Source: Rubripirellula tenax (GTDB lineage: Bacteria > Planctomycetota > Planctomycetia > Pirellulales > Pirellulaceae). Taken from it: DNA of 64,000 bases. The notes under the pieces are model-generated. The model was not told the origin of the DNA. It made no database searches and was given only the letters and a program-made list of their open reading frames with translations. Shown here piece by piece: positions 9,481 through 19,125 of this stretch (position 1 is its first letter; every line of letters begins with the position of its first letter). The translations under genes and the position numbers were made by a program. The DNA is taken from contig NZ_SJPW01000008.1 of NCBI RefSeq assembly GCF_007860125.1, forward strand, positions 1 through 64,000. The letters run 5' to 3'.

Positions 9481-12432
9481 ATGCGAGAACCACTTCCTCT
9501 GACATCCGCCCTCTTGGCGTTTGTGCTGACATCAACATTTGTTTTTACATCGCCGTTGTTTGGCGCGGATCTGTACGTCAGTCCCGACGGAAACGACGTA
9601 AACGCGGGGACGGCTGATTCGCCCCTGGCCAGCCTAGCGCGGGCGAAGGCGTTGGCCCGGCCGGTTTTGGGTAAGGAAACGGTGACGGTGCATGTCGCCG
9701 ATGGCACGTACTACTTGCCCGAAACGCTTGCGTTTGAGCCCGGCGACTCGGGAACTCAAGAGTTTCCGGTCGTCTATCGGGCTGCCAACGAAGGCGGCGC
9801 GATACTAAGCGGTGGCACGCGTTTGGAATTGGTTTGGCAAGCCCACCGCGATGGAGTCTTCGTCGCCAAGACGCCGACCGGCTTGACGATCGACCAACTG
9901 TTCATCGACGGCCAGAACCAACGCATGGCGCGGTACCCGAACTTCGACGCGGCCAAGAAGACGGCGGCCTATCAAGGTTTCTCGGCCGATGCGTTCGCGA
10001 AATCGCGAGCGGACGGATGGGCCAACCCCGTCGGCGGATACATCCACGCGATGCACCGGTCCCGATGGGGCGGATACCACTATCGAATCACCGGCAAGGA
10101 TTCCGAAGGCGAGGTGACCTATGAAGGCGGCTGGCAGAACAATCGCCAAATGGGAATGCACGACGAGTTCCGGATGGTGGAAAACATCTTTGAAGAACTT
10201 GATGCGCCGGGCGAATGGTTCCACGACCCGAGCACACAGTCGCTCTACTACATGCCGTTCGCTGGGACAGATCTACACAGCGCGACCGTTGATGTCGTGC
10301 GTCTTCGTCATTTGATCGAGTTCCGCGGAACGGAAGAAAAGCCGGTTCGATTCATTGCGTTGCAGGGCTTCGTCATTCGCCATGCCGCTCGAACGTTCAT
10401 GGACACCAGCGAGTTGATGCTGCGATCGGACTGGGCGATCTATCGAGGCGGCTCAATCGTGCTGACGGGAACCGAAGACGTTCAGATTCTTGACACCGAA
10501 TTCGATCAAGTCGGTGGCAACGCGGTATTCGTTAGCAATTACAACCGCCGCGCGCTGGTCAAGGGTTGTCACATTCACGATGTCGGCGCGAGCGGAGTTT
10601 GCTTTGTCGGTGATCCTGATGCGGTCCGGGATCCTTTGTTTGGCTATGGCCGAAAAAATGATCTGTCAAAGATCGATCGCACACCCGGGCCGAAAACGAA
10701 CAACTACCCGGCGGACTCGCGCGTCGAAGACTGTTTGATTCATGGAATCGGTCGCGTCGAGAGACAACCGGCGGGCGTTCAAATCGAAATGGCTAGCCGC
10801 ATCACCGTTCGCGACTGTTCCGTTTACGATTGTGCCCGCGCGGGATTGAACGTCGGCGACGGAGCCTGGGGCGGTCATTTGATCGAAGGCTGTGACGTGT
10901 TCGACACGGTGCTAGAAACCCATGACCACGGTTCGTTCAATTCGTGGGGACGCGACCGTTATTGGCGAAGCGATCACTTGACGGCAAGCCAAGCTGCCGT
11001 CGACAAGGATCCCACGTTGCCATTTCTAGATGCCGTCGAAACGACCGTCATTCGCAATAACCGGTTTCGCTGCGACCACGGTTGGGACATCGATCTGGAT
11101 GACGGTTCGTCGAATTACGACATCTACAACAACTTGCTGTTGTCCGGTGGATTGAAGTTGCGAGAAGGCTTCCGCCGTCGGGCGTGGAACAACATTACCG
11201 TCAACAACGGACTGCATCCACACGTTTGGTTCAATCACAGCGACGACGAAGTCTTTGGCAATATTTTCATGTCAGCACCCAAGGGGGCGCGAATGCCAAG
11301 CGAAACGGCCAAGGGCAAACGCGTCGACGGCAATCTGTATTTTTCGAACGATCCGAGCATCAAAGATGTTCATGCTAAATATGGATGGGACGTCCACTCG
11401 ATCGTTGCCGACCCAGGATTTGTCAATCCAAAAGCGGGCGATTTCCGTGTCGCCGACGACTCGCCGGCGCTGCAGATCGGGTTCGCGAACTTTCCGATGG
11501 ATCAGTTCGGTGTTAAGAAACCGAGCCTTCGTGCGATCGCCGAAACGCCGGTGATTCCGACGTTGACGATTGTCGATGCCGAATCACCAGAACGGCGAAC
11601 GCAAGTCGCAAACGAAAAACCGTTCACATATTTCTGGCTGGGTGCAAAGCTGACTGAGTTGACCGGTGAAGCATTCTCGGCATTCGGTGTATCCAAAGAG
11701 GCCGGCGGCGTCGCCTTGTCAGACGTCAAACCGACCAGCGATGCGGCTCGATCGGGGCTAAAAGATGGCGACTTGATTCAGGGCATCAACGGATCCGGCG
11801 TCAAACGCGCTGTCGATCTGTTGGCCGTGTTTCAGAACGGCGACGGAGCGCCTGTGTCGTTGAAGTTGGTTCGCGACCAACAAGCGATGGAGTTGGTCAT
11901 TGAACCGACGGTCGTTGTTTCGTTTGAATCTTCGGAAACGGATGACGGCTTTTCAACGCTGGTCCCCGAAGCACAAACCAACCGAAACGTCGACACGAAT
12001 CTCGGCGTCAAAGAATCACCAACCCGCGTTCTGGTTGATGGCAAATTGAACCGCGGCTACGGCCCTGTTTTTCCAAACGGGGTCACGGGCGGCATCTACC
12101 GCATGGATCTCGGTTCACCCCAGTCCGTGACGGCCATCACGAGCTGGACGTCCAACGTGAACGGAATCCGCGGGGCGCAGAAGTACACGCTTTACGGCAG
12201 TCGCGCGGACAAGGATCCGGGATGGGATGTCGACGATGCATCACGCTTCACCGCGATCGGTTCGGTTGATACGACGTCGGTCAAGTCACAAGCCTTGAAT
12301 GCCGTCTCGGTGCGGGCAAAGACCGGGTCGGATTTGGGCGAGTTCCGCTGGGTCGTTTGGCGGACGTCGCCGGTATCGCCTCGATCGGAAAACTCGGCAT
12401 TCCAAGAATTGAACGTCCAAACGGCGCCTTAG
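9481..12432 (+). CDS. secreted GH141-like beta-helix glycosidase with C-terminal PDZ domain
   Basis: 983 residues from ATG 9481 (a GTG lies just before it). Signal peptide about 1-29, then YVSPDGNDVNAGT, a typical start of secreted right-handed beta-helix enzymes. Residues about 30-660 hold the beta-helix with the VENIFEELDAPGEW block shared with the second such gene at 58245; both resemble GH141, whose characterised members are an alpha-L-fucosidase and a xylanase. Residues about 717-810 look like a PDZ domain (GVALSDVKPTSDAARSGLKDG, then DLIQGINGSGV). The last 165 residues resemble a discoidin-like sandwich. It follows the regulator on the same strand and precedes a GH29 fucosidase. Family assignment rests on motif resemblance only. 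Confidence 0.8.
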   Translation: MREPLPLTSALLAFVLTSTFVFTSPLFGADLYVSPDGNDVNAGTADSPLASLARAKALARPVLGKETVTVHVADGTYYLPETLAFEPGDSGTQEFPVVYRAANEGGAILSGGTRLELVWQAHRDGVFVAKTPTGLTIDQLFIDGQNQRMARYPNFDAAKKTAAYQGFSADAFAKSRADGWANPVGGYIHAMHRSRWGGYHYRITGKDSEGEVTYEGGWQNNRQMGMHDEFRMVENIFEELDAPGEWFHDPSTQSLYYMPFAGTDLHSATVDVVRLRHLIEFRGTEEKPVRFIALQGFVIRHAARTFMDTSELMLRSDWAIYRGGSIVLTGTEDVQILDTEFDQVGGNAVFVSNYNRRALVKGCHIHDVGASGVCFVGDPDAVRDPLFGYGRKNDLSKIDRTPGPKTNNYPADSRVEDCLIHGIGRVERQPAGVQIEMASRITVRDCSVYDCARAGLNVGDGAWGGHLIEGCDVFDTVLETHDHGSFNSWGRDRYWRSDHLTASQAAVDKDPTLPFLDAVETTVIRNNRFRCDHGWDIDLDDGSSNYDIYNNLLLSGGLKLREGFRRRAWNNITVNNGLHPHVWFNHSDDEVFGNIFMSAPKGARMPSETAKGKRVDGNLYFSNDPSIKDVHAKYGWDVHSIVADPGFVNPKAGDFRVADDSPALQIGFANFPMDQFGVKKPSLRAIAETPVIPTLTIVDAESPERRTQVANEKPFTYFWLGAKLTELTGEAFSAFGVSKEAGGVALSDVKPTSDAARSGLKDGDLIQGINGSGVKRAVDLLAVFQNGDGAPVSLKLVRDQQAMELVIEPTVVVSFESSETDDGFSTLVPEAQTNRNVDTNLGVKESPTRVLVDGKLNRGYGPVFPNGVTGGIYRMDLGSPQSVTAITSWTSNVNGIRGAQKYTLYGSRADKDPGWDVDDASRFTAIGSVDTTSVKSQALNAVSVRAKTGSDLGEFRWVVWRTSPVSPRSENSAFQELNVQTAP

Positions 12433-12436
12433 CAAA

Positions 12437-12535
12437 GAGCGGAAAATAGGTGTCGGAAAGTCGCCGAACCTGTCCGCCAGTTCGCATTGAATAAACCGAT
12501 CGACGAAGCGATCGGACGACGATCATTTTCCGCTC
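12437..12535. repeat. nested inverted repeats between the GH141-like and GH29 genes
   Basis: An outer perfect inverted repeat, GAGCGGAAAAT at 12437-12447 and ATTTTCCGCTC at 12525-12535, encloses a second perfect hairpin CCGATCG / CGATCGG at 12496-12515 with a six-base loop. There is no T-run, so this is not a standard intrinsic terminator. It could be an mRNA processing or stability element, or an operator. Confidence 0.6.
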
Positions 12536-12605
12536 GGTCCTTCGTCTTTTGAAGACGCCCATTTCACTTCCCGTTCCACACCTCGTTCCATTTTTCTTAG
12601 GTTCC

Positions 12606-14360
12606 ATGAATATCAACCGATTACGTTTCACCGCGCTTGCATTGTTTGCGATGCTTGGCATCAACGATCTTTGTGCCCAAGATTCTTCGCCGGCCAAACA
12701 GTCTCGTGACGAACGGATGGCTTGGTGGCACGAAGCCAAGTTCGGCATGTTCGTTCACTGGGGCATCTATTCAACAACGGGCGGCGAGTACAACGGCCAA
12801 AAACTGCCCAACAGTGCCGAATGGATGATGAACAAGGGACGTATCCCGATCGCGGAGTACTCAAAGTATGCCACTCAATTCAATCCGGTAAAGTTTGATG
12901 CGGCCGAGTTCGTGGGTCGTGCCAAACAAGCCGGCATGAAGTACTTGGTGATCACGGCCAAGCATCACGACGGGTTCTCGATGTTTGGATCCACGTGCAA
13001 TCCTTACAACGTTGTCGAAGCGACTCCGTTCAAACGCGACATCATGAAAGAGTTGGCGGATGAGTGCCAGAAACAAGACATCAAGTTTGGTTTCTACTAT
13101 TCACAGGCCCAGGACTGGCACCACCCGGGCGGGTTCGGCAACAACTGGGACAAGACCTTCGAACGTGTCAGCACCGACGAGTATGTTCGCGACAAGGCGG
13201 TTCCCGAGGTCAAGCAGTTGCTTACCGAGTACGGTCCGATCGGAATTTTTTGGTGGGATACGCCACGTGCGATGAGCAAAGAGTCGTTCGACGCGTTGCA
13301 TTCGCTGACCAAACTGCAACCCAACGTGATCACCAACGACCGGTTGGGCGAAGGATACCGTGGCGACTACAAGACGTTTGAACGCAACATTCCTGCCGAA
13401 GCACCGGCAGGCGAAGACTGGGAAGTGTGCATGCCGATCAGCGGTAGTTGGGGATACAAGAAGGGCGACAACGACTTCAAGTCACCGCAAACGTTGATTC
13501 GTAACTTGGTCGACATCGCCGGCAAGGGCGGCAACTATCTGTTGAACGTCAGCCCCACCGGCGAAGGCACGTTGCTTCCGCAAGCGATCGAAAACTTGAA
13601 GGCCGTCGGCCAATGGATGGCCGTCAACAGCGAATCGATCTATGGAACCACCGCCAGCCCGTTGCCCAAACTTGAATGGGGACGCTGCACCGCGAAGACC
13701 ACCGATGGCCAAACGACGCTCTACTTGCACGTCTTCGATTGGCCCAGCGACGGAAAGTTGAACGTGCCCGGCTTGAAGACGGCGGTTCGTTCGGCCCGCT
13801 TGATTGCCAACAATGTATCAGTGGACGCGAAGTCCATCGATGACGGCGTCGAACTGTCGCTTCCCGGCGAAGCGACCGATCCGCACGCGAGTGTCATCGA
13901 GCTAAAACTTGACGGTAAACTTGAGGTCGAAGCGACGCTGCCCAAGCCCGACAAGAACGGTTTGTTGGTCCTGACCGCCGACAAAGCGTACATGCACAAC
14001 AACGAAGGAAGCCGCGAAGTTGGCGTTCGCATTCACGATGACATTCCGCATATCGGTTACTGGACCGACGATCAAGCATGGGCGGAATGGAGTGTCCAGA
14101 TGGATCAACCCGGCGACTATGAAGTCACGGCGGTCTTATCGGTCGAAGGTGAGAACACGCACTTCCAGTACGGATTGCCGGGCGGCTTCCAGACCGCAAA
14201 AGTGGATTCCACCGGCGGTTACGGCAACTACGTCGAAAAGAAGCTAGGCACGATCAAAGTCACGGATCCTGGTACGACCAGCATCCAAGTCAAACCGGTC
14301 CCCGGCCAATGGAATCCGATGAACTTGCGCCAATTGAGTCTGCAGCGAGTCGACCGTTAG
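12606..14360 (+). CDS. secreted GH29 alpha-L-fucosidase
   Basis: 584 residues counted from ATG 12606, chosen because it opens a clean signal peptide (about 1-24, ending LCAQ); an upstream in-frame start would add 19 residues ahead of it. GH29 marks: WWHEAKFGMFVHWGIYS, KHHDGFSMF (119-126) and the nucleophile Asp218 in IFWWDTPRAM. The domain is followed by a beta-sandwich and a C-terminal carbohydrate-binding-like segment (YWTDDQAWAEWSVQMDQPGDYEV). It releases terminal alpha-L-fucose. It begins a run of genes with four sulfatases on the same strand, which fits stepwise desulfation and defucosylation of a fucan. Confidence 0.95.
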   Translation: MNINRLRFTALALFAMLGINDLCAQDSSPAKQSRDERMAWWHEAKFGMFVHWGIYSTTGGEYNGQKLPNSAEWMMNKGRIPIAEYSKYATQFNPVKFDAAEFVGRAKQAGMKYLVITAKHHDGFSMFGSTCNPYNVVEATPFKRDIMKELADECQKQDIKFGFYYSQAQDWHHPGGFGNNWDKTFERVSTDEYVRDKAVPEVKQLLTEYGPIGIFWWDTPRAMSKESFDALHSLTKLQPNVITNDRLGEGYRGDYKTFERNIPAEAPAGEDWEVCMPISGSWGYKKGDNDFKSPQTLIRNLVDIAGKGGNYLLNVSPTGEGTLLPQAIENLKAVGQWMAVNSESIYGTTASPLPKLEWGRCTAKTTDGQTTLYLHVFDWPSDGKLNVPGLKTAVRSARLIANNVSVDAKSIDDGVELSLPGEATDPHASVIELKLDGKLEVEATLPKPDKNGLLVLTADKAYMHNNEGSREVGVRIHDDIPHIGYWTDDQAWAEWSVQMDQPGDYEVTAVLSVEGENTHFQYGLPGGFQTAKVDSTGGYGNYVEKKLGTIKVTDPGTTSIQVKPVPGQWNPMNLRQLSLQRVDR

Positions 14361-14437
14361 CGTTGAGTCACTGAGCGTCAGCGGTATTGGCCTTACGGTG
14401 CGCGGCTGCCCGTTTTTTTTCCCAGGAATCTGAAGCC

Positions 14438-16009
14438 ATGAAGCTCTTCTCGTGCATGTTGATATTCACGTTCCTGGTTGGCAGTTGCGCCAACGGCGCT
14501 GATACGGCGCCGGCGGCGCAGCCCAACGTTTTGTTCCTGTCGATTGATGACTTGAACGACTGGACGGGCGCGATGGGTGGCCATGCGTTGGCGAAGACGC
14601 CGAATCTGGACAAGTTGGCCCAGCAAGGAATCTTGTTCACCAACGCGCACTGTTCGCAAGCCGTTTGCACGGCGTCGCGGAACTCGGTGTTGAGCGGAAT
14701 TCACCCGAGCACCTCGGGTTGGTACACGTCGACGACCAGGATGCGGAAGACGTACGACCAAGTGATGGGGTCGGAACACCGAATGTTGCCCCAGCATTTC
14801 AAAGAGAACGGATATCAAACCTTTGCCGTCGGAAAGGTCTTTCATCAAGGCGTCTCGGATTATGGCGACCGAACGAAAGACTTTTGGACCGAGACGGCGC
14901 CGGGTTACAAAGTGCCCAAGAACTTGCTGGCGCGAGGCGATGGTTACGGCGGAAAGCACTTTTATCCGTTCCCGAAAAACGGCAGCCAGATTGTTGATCG
15001 ATACGGCAAGAAGTATGCCGATGGTCATTCGCTTTGCTACGGCGCATTAGACCGCGACGACATTCCTGGCGGCAAAATGTTTGACGAACAGATTGCCGAT
15101 TGGGCGGTTGAGCAGTTGCAACACGACCACGACAAACCGTTCTTTTTAGCCGTCGGTTTCGTTCGTCCGCATGTCCCGTACACCGCGCCCAAGGAGTATT
15201 TTGACTTGTACGATTTGGACGACATCCAAATTCCGAGCGTGCCCGATGACGAGATGTCGGACATTCCGATGATGGGAAAATCGATCGCCTATGGGACGCT
15301 GCGATCGGGCGACCACAATGCCGTCGTCAATCTCAGCGACACGTATTGGAAAGAAATGGTTTATGGATACTTGGCATGCGTTTCGTTCGTCGACGCCCAG
15401 GCCGGCAAGGTGCTCGATGCGCTGGCGACCAGCAAGTATCGCGACAACACGATCGTGGTCCTCTGGTCGGATCATGGACAACACTTGGGCGAGAAGAAGC
15501 ACTGGCGAAAACAAGCGTTGTGGGAAGAATCGACGCGAGTCCCGTTGATGATGAAGGTGCCTGGCGTCTCGCAACCGGCGACTCAAAGCAGCCAACCGGT
15601 CAGCCTGTTGGATCTGTATCCGACGCTCGTTGAACTATGCGAGTTGCCGAAATTCGAAAAGCTGGAGGGCGAGAGTCTGGTGCCGCTGATCGCTGACCCG
15701 TCGTCGGTGCGAACGCGGCCCGTGCTGAACAGTTGGTACTACGGAAACTATGCCGTGCGAAGTCATGATTGGCGGTACATTTGCTACCGAGACGGCACGG
15801 AAGAATTGTACGACCATCGAAGCGATCCGGGGGAACACGTCAATTTGGCCGGCAATCCCGAGCACGCGAACGTGATTGCCCAGCATCGCGAATGGATTCC
15901 CAAGACGGATGTGCTGCCGGCGGGAACGGATGCGTGGAAGAGCGATTCACTGGATCGCCGCATCGAAAAATGGAATGCCGACGACTCGCTGCCGGATTGG
16001 CTACAGTAG
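14438..16009 (+). CDS. secreted S1 sulfatase, iduronate-2-sulfatase-like
   Basis: 523 residues from ATG 14438, which starts a signal peptide (MKLFSCMLIFTFLVGSC...). NVLFLSIDDLNDW supplies the metal-binding Asp pair. Cys77 lies in CTASR, the C-x-P/A-x-R motif that is converted to formylglycine. Overall closest to the iduronate-2-sulfatase branch of family S1. It lies 77 bp after the GH29 gene. Likely removes sulfate esters from oligosaccharides in the periplasm or outside; position specificity cannot be read from sequence. Confidence 0.93.
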   Translation: MKLFSCMLIFTFLVGSCANGADTAPAAQPNVLFLSIDDLNDWTGAMGGHALAKTPNLDKLAQQGILFTNAHCSQAVCTASRNSVLSGIHPSTSGWYTSTTRMRKTYDQVMGSEHRMLPQHFKENGYQTFAVGKVFHQGVSDYGDRTKDFWTETAPGYKVPKNLLARGDGYGGKHFYPFPKNGSQIVDRYGKKYADGHSLCYGALDRDDIPGGKMFDEQIADWAVEQLQHDHDKPFFLAVGFVRPHVPYTAPKEYFDLYDLDDIQIPSVPDDEMSDIPMMGKSIAYGTLRSGDHNAVVNLSDTYWKEMVYGYLACVSFVDAQAGKVLDALATSKYRDNTIVVLWSDHGQHLGEKKHWRKQALWEESTRVPLMMKVPGVSQPATQSSQPVSLLDLYPTLVELCELPKFEKLEGESLVPLIADPSSVRTRPVLNSWYYGNYAVRSHDWRYICYRDGTEELYDHRSDPGEHVNLAGNPEHANVIAQHREWIPKTDVLPAGTDAWKSDSLDRRIEKWNADDSLPDWLQ

Positions 16010-16058
16010 TTCGATCGAAACTGATTCCATTTTCCACCAAGCATCCAAGGACTTCACC

Positions 16059-17492
16059 TTGTCGCGAAACAAATCTCTGCCCTTTTTGCTCACCAGCGTT
16101 TTGCAGGTTTGCATCGCCATTGCGATGACGATCGGTGCGAGTGCCGCGGCGCCGAACGTGATCCTGCTGATGAGCGACGACCAGGGCTGGGGCGATATCG
16201 GGTTCAACGGCAACGAGGACATCATCACGCCGAACCTTGACGCGATGGCCGCGGATGGAGTTCGTTTCGATCGCTTTTATGCCGCGGCGCCACTTTGCTC
16301 GCCGACACGTGGAAGCTGTTTGACGGGGCGGTTCCCGTTTCGATTTGGGATTTTGGCGGCTCACACTTCGGGGCTTCGCGTCGCAGAAATCACGATCGCC
16401 GAAATGCTGAAGAAGAAGGGTTACGCGACGGGCTTCTTCGGTAAGTGGCACATCGGCTGGGTCAAACCGGAAGAACGTGGAACGCGCGGACACTACTCGC
16501 CACCGTCGCATCACGGGTTCGACGAAGTGTTCGCAACGACCAGCGCCGTGCCGACTTGGGACCCAACCGTTACGCCCGAGGGATGGAAAAGCAACTCGAA
16601 CAAGCCGGGACAGCCTTGGAAGGGCGGATTCCCGTACATGCACAACGGAGTCGAGGCGACGGAGAATTTGGACGGTGACGATAGTCGCGTGATCATGGAC
16701 CGTGTGATCCCGTTCATCGAAGAACGCGTCGCGGCAGGACCGGACGAACGGTTCTTTGCGACCGTTTGGTTCCACACGCCGCATGAACCGGTTGTGGCCG
16801 GTGAAAAGTACAAGAGACTTTACGCGGATCGCGGCAATTCGCGTCAAAACTATTATGGCGCGATCACGGCGATGGACGAACAGGTCGGACGACTGCGCAG
16901 CAAACTCCGCGAGCTGAAGATTGAGAACGACACGCTCGTTTTTTTCTGTAGCGACAACGGCCCGTCCGATGGTTTGGCCAAGAAGGGTGTCGCGTCGGCG
17001 GGGCCGTTCAAGGGTCACAAGCACCAAATGTATGAAGGTGGAATCTTGGTGCCCGCATGTGCTGAGTGGCCGACCAGAATCAAGGCCGGCTCAACAACCA
17101 ACGTGCGTTGTTCGACGATCGATTACTTTCCAACGATCGCAAACGCCGTCGGTTTTTCGTTCTCGGATTCTCAGTCGCGTCCGATCGACGGAATCGACTT
17201 GATGCCAGTCATTCAAGGAGCGTCGGCGCAGCGCGACAAAGACATGTTCTTCGGTTTTCGCCGATTGCATGACGGAACCGATGGTCAGGCCGTGATCCGC
17301 GGTGACTTCAAGCTGTTGCGTGAAGCCAAGCGTGAAGGTCGAACGCGATTGTACGATCTGAAGAAGGATCCTTACGAAACGAACGACATCGGCGAGTCGA
17401 TGCCCGAGTTGTTTCAGTCGATGTCCAGTCGGCTCGAAGAATTAGACGCCAGTTGCCAACAGAGTCGCGACGGTGCGGACTACAGTTACTAA
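16059..17492 (+). CDS. secreted S1 sulfatase (arylsulfatase A-like), TTG start
   Basis: The best start is TTG 16059: it is preceded by AAGGA eight bases upstream and opens a signal peptide (SRNKSLPFLLTSVLQV...ASA), giving 477 residues. An upstream ATG in frame would place the start inside the previous sulfatase gene and is unlikely. NVILLMSDDQGWGD binds the metal; Cys80 in CSPTR is the formylglycine site. The C-terminus carries the usual LYDLKKDPYETND block. Part of the four-sulfatase run; spacing to the previous gene is 49 bp. Confidence 0.92.
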   Translation: MSRNKSLPFLLTSVLQVCIAIAMTIGASAAAPNVILLMSDDQGWGDIGFNGNEDIITPNLDAMAADGVRFDRFYAAAPLCSPTRGSCLTGRFPFRFGILAAHTSGLRVAEITIAEMLKKKGYATGFFGKWHIGWVKPEERGTRGHYSPPSHHGFDEVFATTSAVPTWDPTVTPEGWKSNSNKPGQPWKGGFPYMHNGVEATENLDGDDSRVIMDRVIPFIEERVAAGPDERFFATVWFHTPHEPVVAGEKYKRLYADRGNSRQNYYGAITAMDEQVGRLRSKLRELKIENDTLVFFCSDNGPSDGLAKKGVASAGPFKGHKHQMYEGGILVPACAEWPTRIKAGSTTNVRCSTIDYFPTIANAVGFSFSDSQSRPIDGIDLMPVIQGASAQRDKDMFFGFRRLHDGTDGQAVIRGDFKLLREAKREGRTRLYDLKKDPYETNDIGESMPELFQSMSSRLEELDASCQQSRDGADYSY

Positions 17493-17516
17493 CTTCCTTT
17501 AGGGAAACGATTGCTC

Positions 17517-19055
17517 ATGACAAACACGACTCTCCGATGGGACGCGCCCATGGCTTTGGCTGCGTTGGCACTCTTCGCCGCGTTCAGCTTTTCAGCGCGC
17601 GACGTGCGAGGGGCCGAGGCCGCCAAGCCGAACATCGTTTGGATACTCGCAGACGACTGGGGTTACGGGGACGTCCAGTGCTTGAATCCGAATCGCGGGA
17701 AGATCGCGACACCGGCGATGGACCGGCTTGCTGCGCAGGGGATGACGTTCACCGACGCGCATACGACGTCATCCGTTTGCACGCCCACTCGGTATGGCAT
17801 TCTGACGGGACGATACAACTGGCGGACGCATTTGCAAAAGAGCGTCCTGTACGGTTTTAGCGAACCATTGATCGCCGAAGATCGAATGACGGTCGCCGGA
17901 CTTCTGAAACAGAACGGATACGCGACGGGGGCCATCGGAAAGTGGCACTTGGGTTTGGACTTGCCATTCACCACCGACGAACGGCCGAAGGGTAACAACC
18001 CTGATAACATCGATTGGAAGGGGCGAGTGGGTGGAGGCCCGGTGGACCGTGGATTCGATTACTTCTATGGCATTTCAGCATCGCTGGACATGCCGCCCTA
18101 CATCTACATCGAGAACGATCGTTTCGTCGGGGAAGCAACGGCAACCAAAGCATTCCAACGAAAAGGGCCGGCCGAACCGGATTTTGAAGCAATCGATGTT
18201 TTGCCGATGATCGGGAAGAAGGCGGTTGAGTTTATTTCAAAGCAAGACTCGTCCAAGCCGTTCTTTGCCTATGTTGCTTTCACGTCGCCACACACGCCGA
18301 TCTTGCCGTCAAAAGAATGGCAGGGCAAAAGTGAACTCGGCAAGTACGGCGACTTTGTGATGCAGACCGATGCGGTCATCGGCGACATCGTTGCGGAAAT
18401 CGACCGAGCCGGTTTCGGCGACAACACGTTGGTGATCGTGACCAGCGACAATGGTTGCTCGAAGGCGGCCGGCATTGAAGCGATGCAGGCCAAGGGACAC
18501 TTTCCAAGCGCCAATCTTCGTGGATCGAAGGCCGACTTGTGGGATGGCGGACACCGTGTTCCGTTCATTGCCCGATGGCCGGGTGTTGTCCAGCCTGGAT
18601 CGAAGTCGGATCAAACGGTTTGCCAGGTCGATTTGATGGCGACGTGCGCAGACATCTTAGGCATCGCGATGCCCCCGGGCGCGGGTGAAGACAGCGTCAG
18701 TTTTCGAGCGGCGTTGTCGGACAAGCCGATCGCGTCGACTCGCAAGGGGCTGATTCACCATTCGATCGAGGGAAACTTTGCCTATCGCCAAGGCAAATGG
18801 AAACTGCTGTTGGCTCGCGGATCGGGTGGATGGACTGCGCCGCGAGAAAAGCAAGTGCCGGCCGGCAGCCCCGATGGCCAACTTTATGATATGAGTGCCG
18901 ATCCGGGTGAGACGAACAATCTGTTTGATTCCAAGCCTGAGATCGTGGCGATGCTGTTGGCCGACTTGACCGCCGATGTGGAACGAGGCCGCAGCACCGA
19001 CGGGCCGGACGCAACGAATGATGCACCGATCGTGGTCTGGAAAGGCAAGCAATAG
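17517..19055 (+). CDS. secreted S1 sulfatase (arylsulfatase A-like)
   Basis: 512 residues from ATG 17517; a TTG six bases earlier is also possible, and AGGGA at 17501 could serve either. Signal peptide spans about 1-33. NIVWILADDWGYGD is the metal-binding start and Cys88 in CTPTR is the formylglycine site; KWHLGLDL and TSDNGCS are the other family blocks. The gene follows 24 bp behind the previous sulfatase, so both are probably in one transcript. Confidence 0.93.
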   Translation: MTNTTLRWDAPMALAALALFAAFSFSARDVRGAEAAKPNIVWILADDWGYGDVQCLNPNRGKIATPAMDRLAAQGMTFTDAHTTSSVCTPTRYGILTGRYNWRTHLQKSVLYGFSEPLIAEDRMTVAGLLKQNGYATGAIGKWHLGLDLPFTTDERPKGNNPDNIDWKGRVGGGPVDRGFDYFYGISASLDMPPYIYIENDRFVGEATATKAFQRKGPAEPDFEAIDVLPMIGKKAVEFISKQDSSKPFFAYVAFTSPHTPILPSKEWQGKSELGKYGDFVMQTDAVIGDIVAEIDRAGFGDNTLVIVTSDNGCSKAAGIEAMQAKGHFPSANLRGSKADLWDGGHRVPFIARWPGVVQPGSKSDQTVCQVDLMATCADILGIAMPPGAGEDSVSFRAALSDKPIASTRKGLIHHSIEGNFAYRQGKWKLLLARGSGGWTAPREKQVPAGSPDGQLYDMSADPGETNNLFDSKPEIVAMLLADLTADVERGRSTDGPDATNDAPIVVWKGKQ

Positions 19056-19125
19056 GCATCCATGATGTTACGCTGGTCGTTGTTTGTGTTTTAAGACGAG
19101 TTTCTACGCAAAGGTTAGCTCGAGT

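Noticed and set aside
15840-17027. 395-codon frame antisense to two sulfatases
   Set aside because: Arg-rich shadow of two genes with formylglycine motifs.
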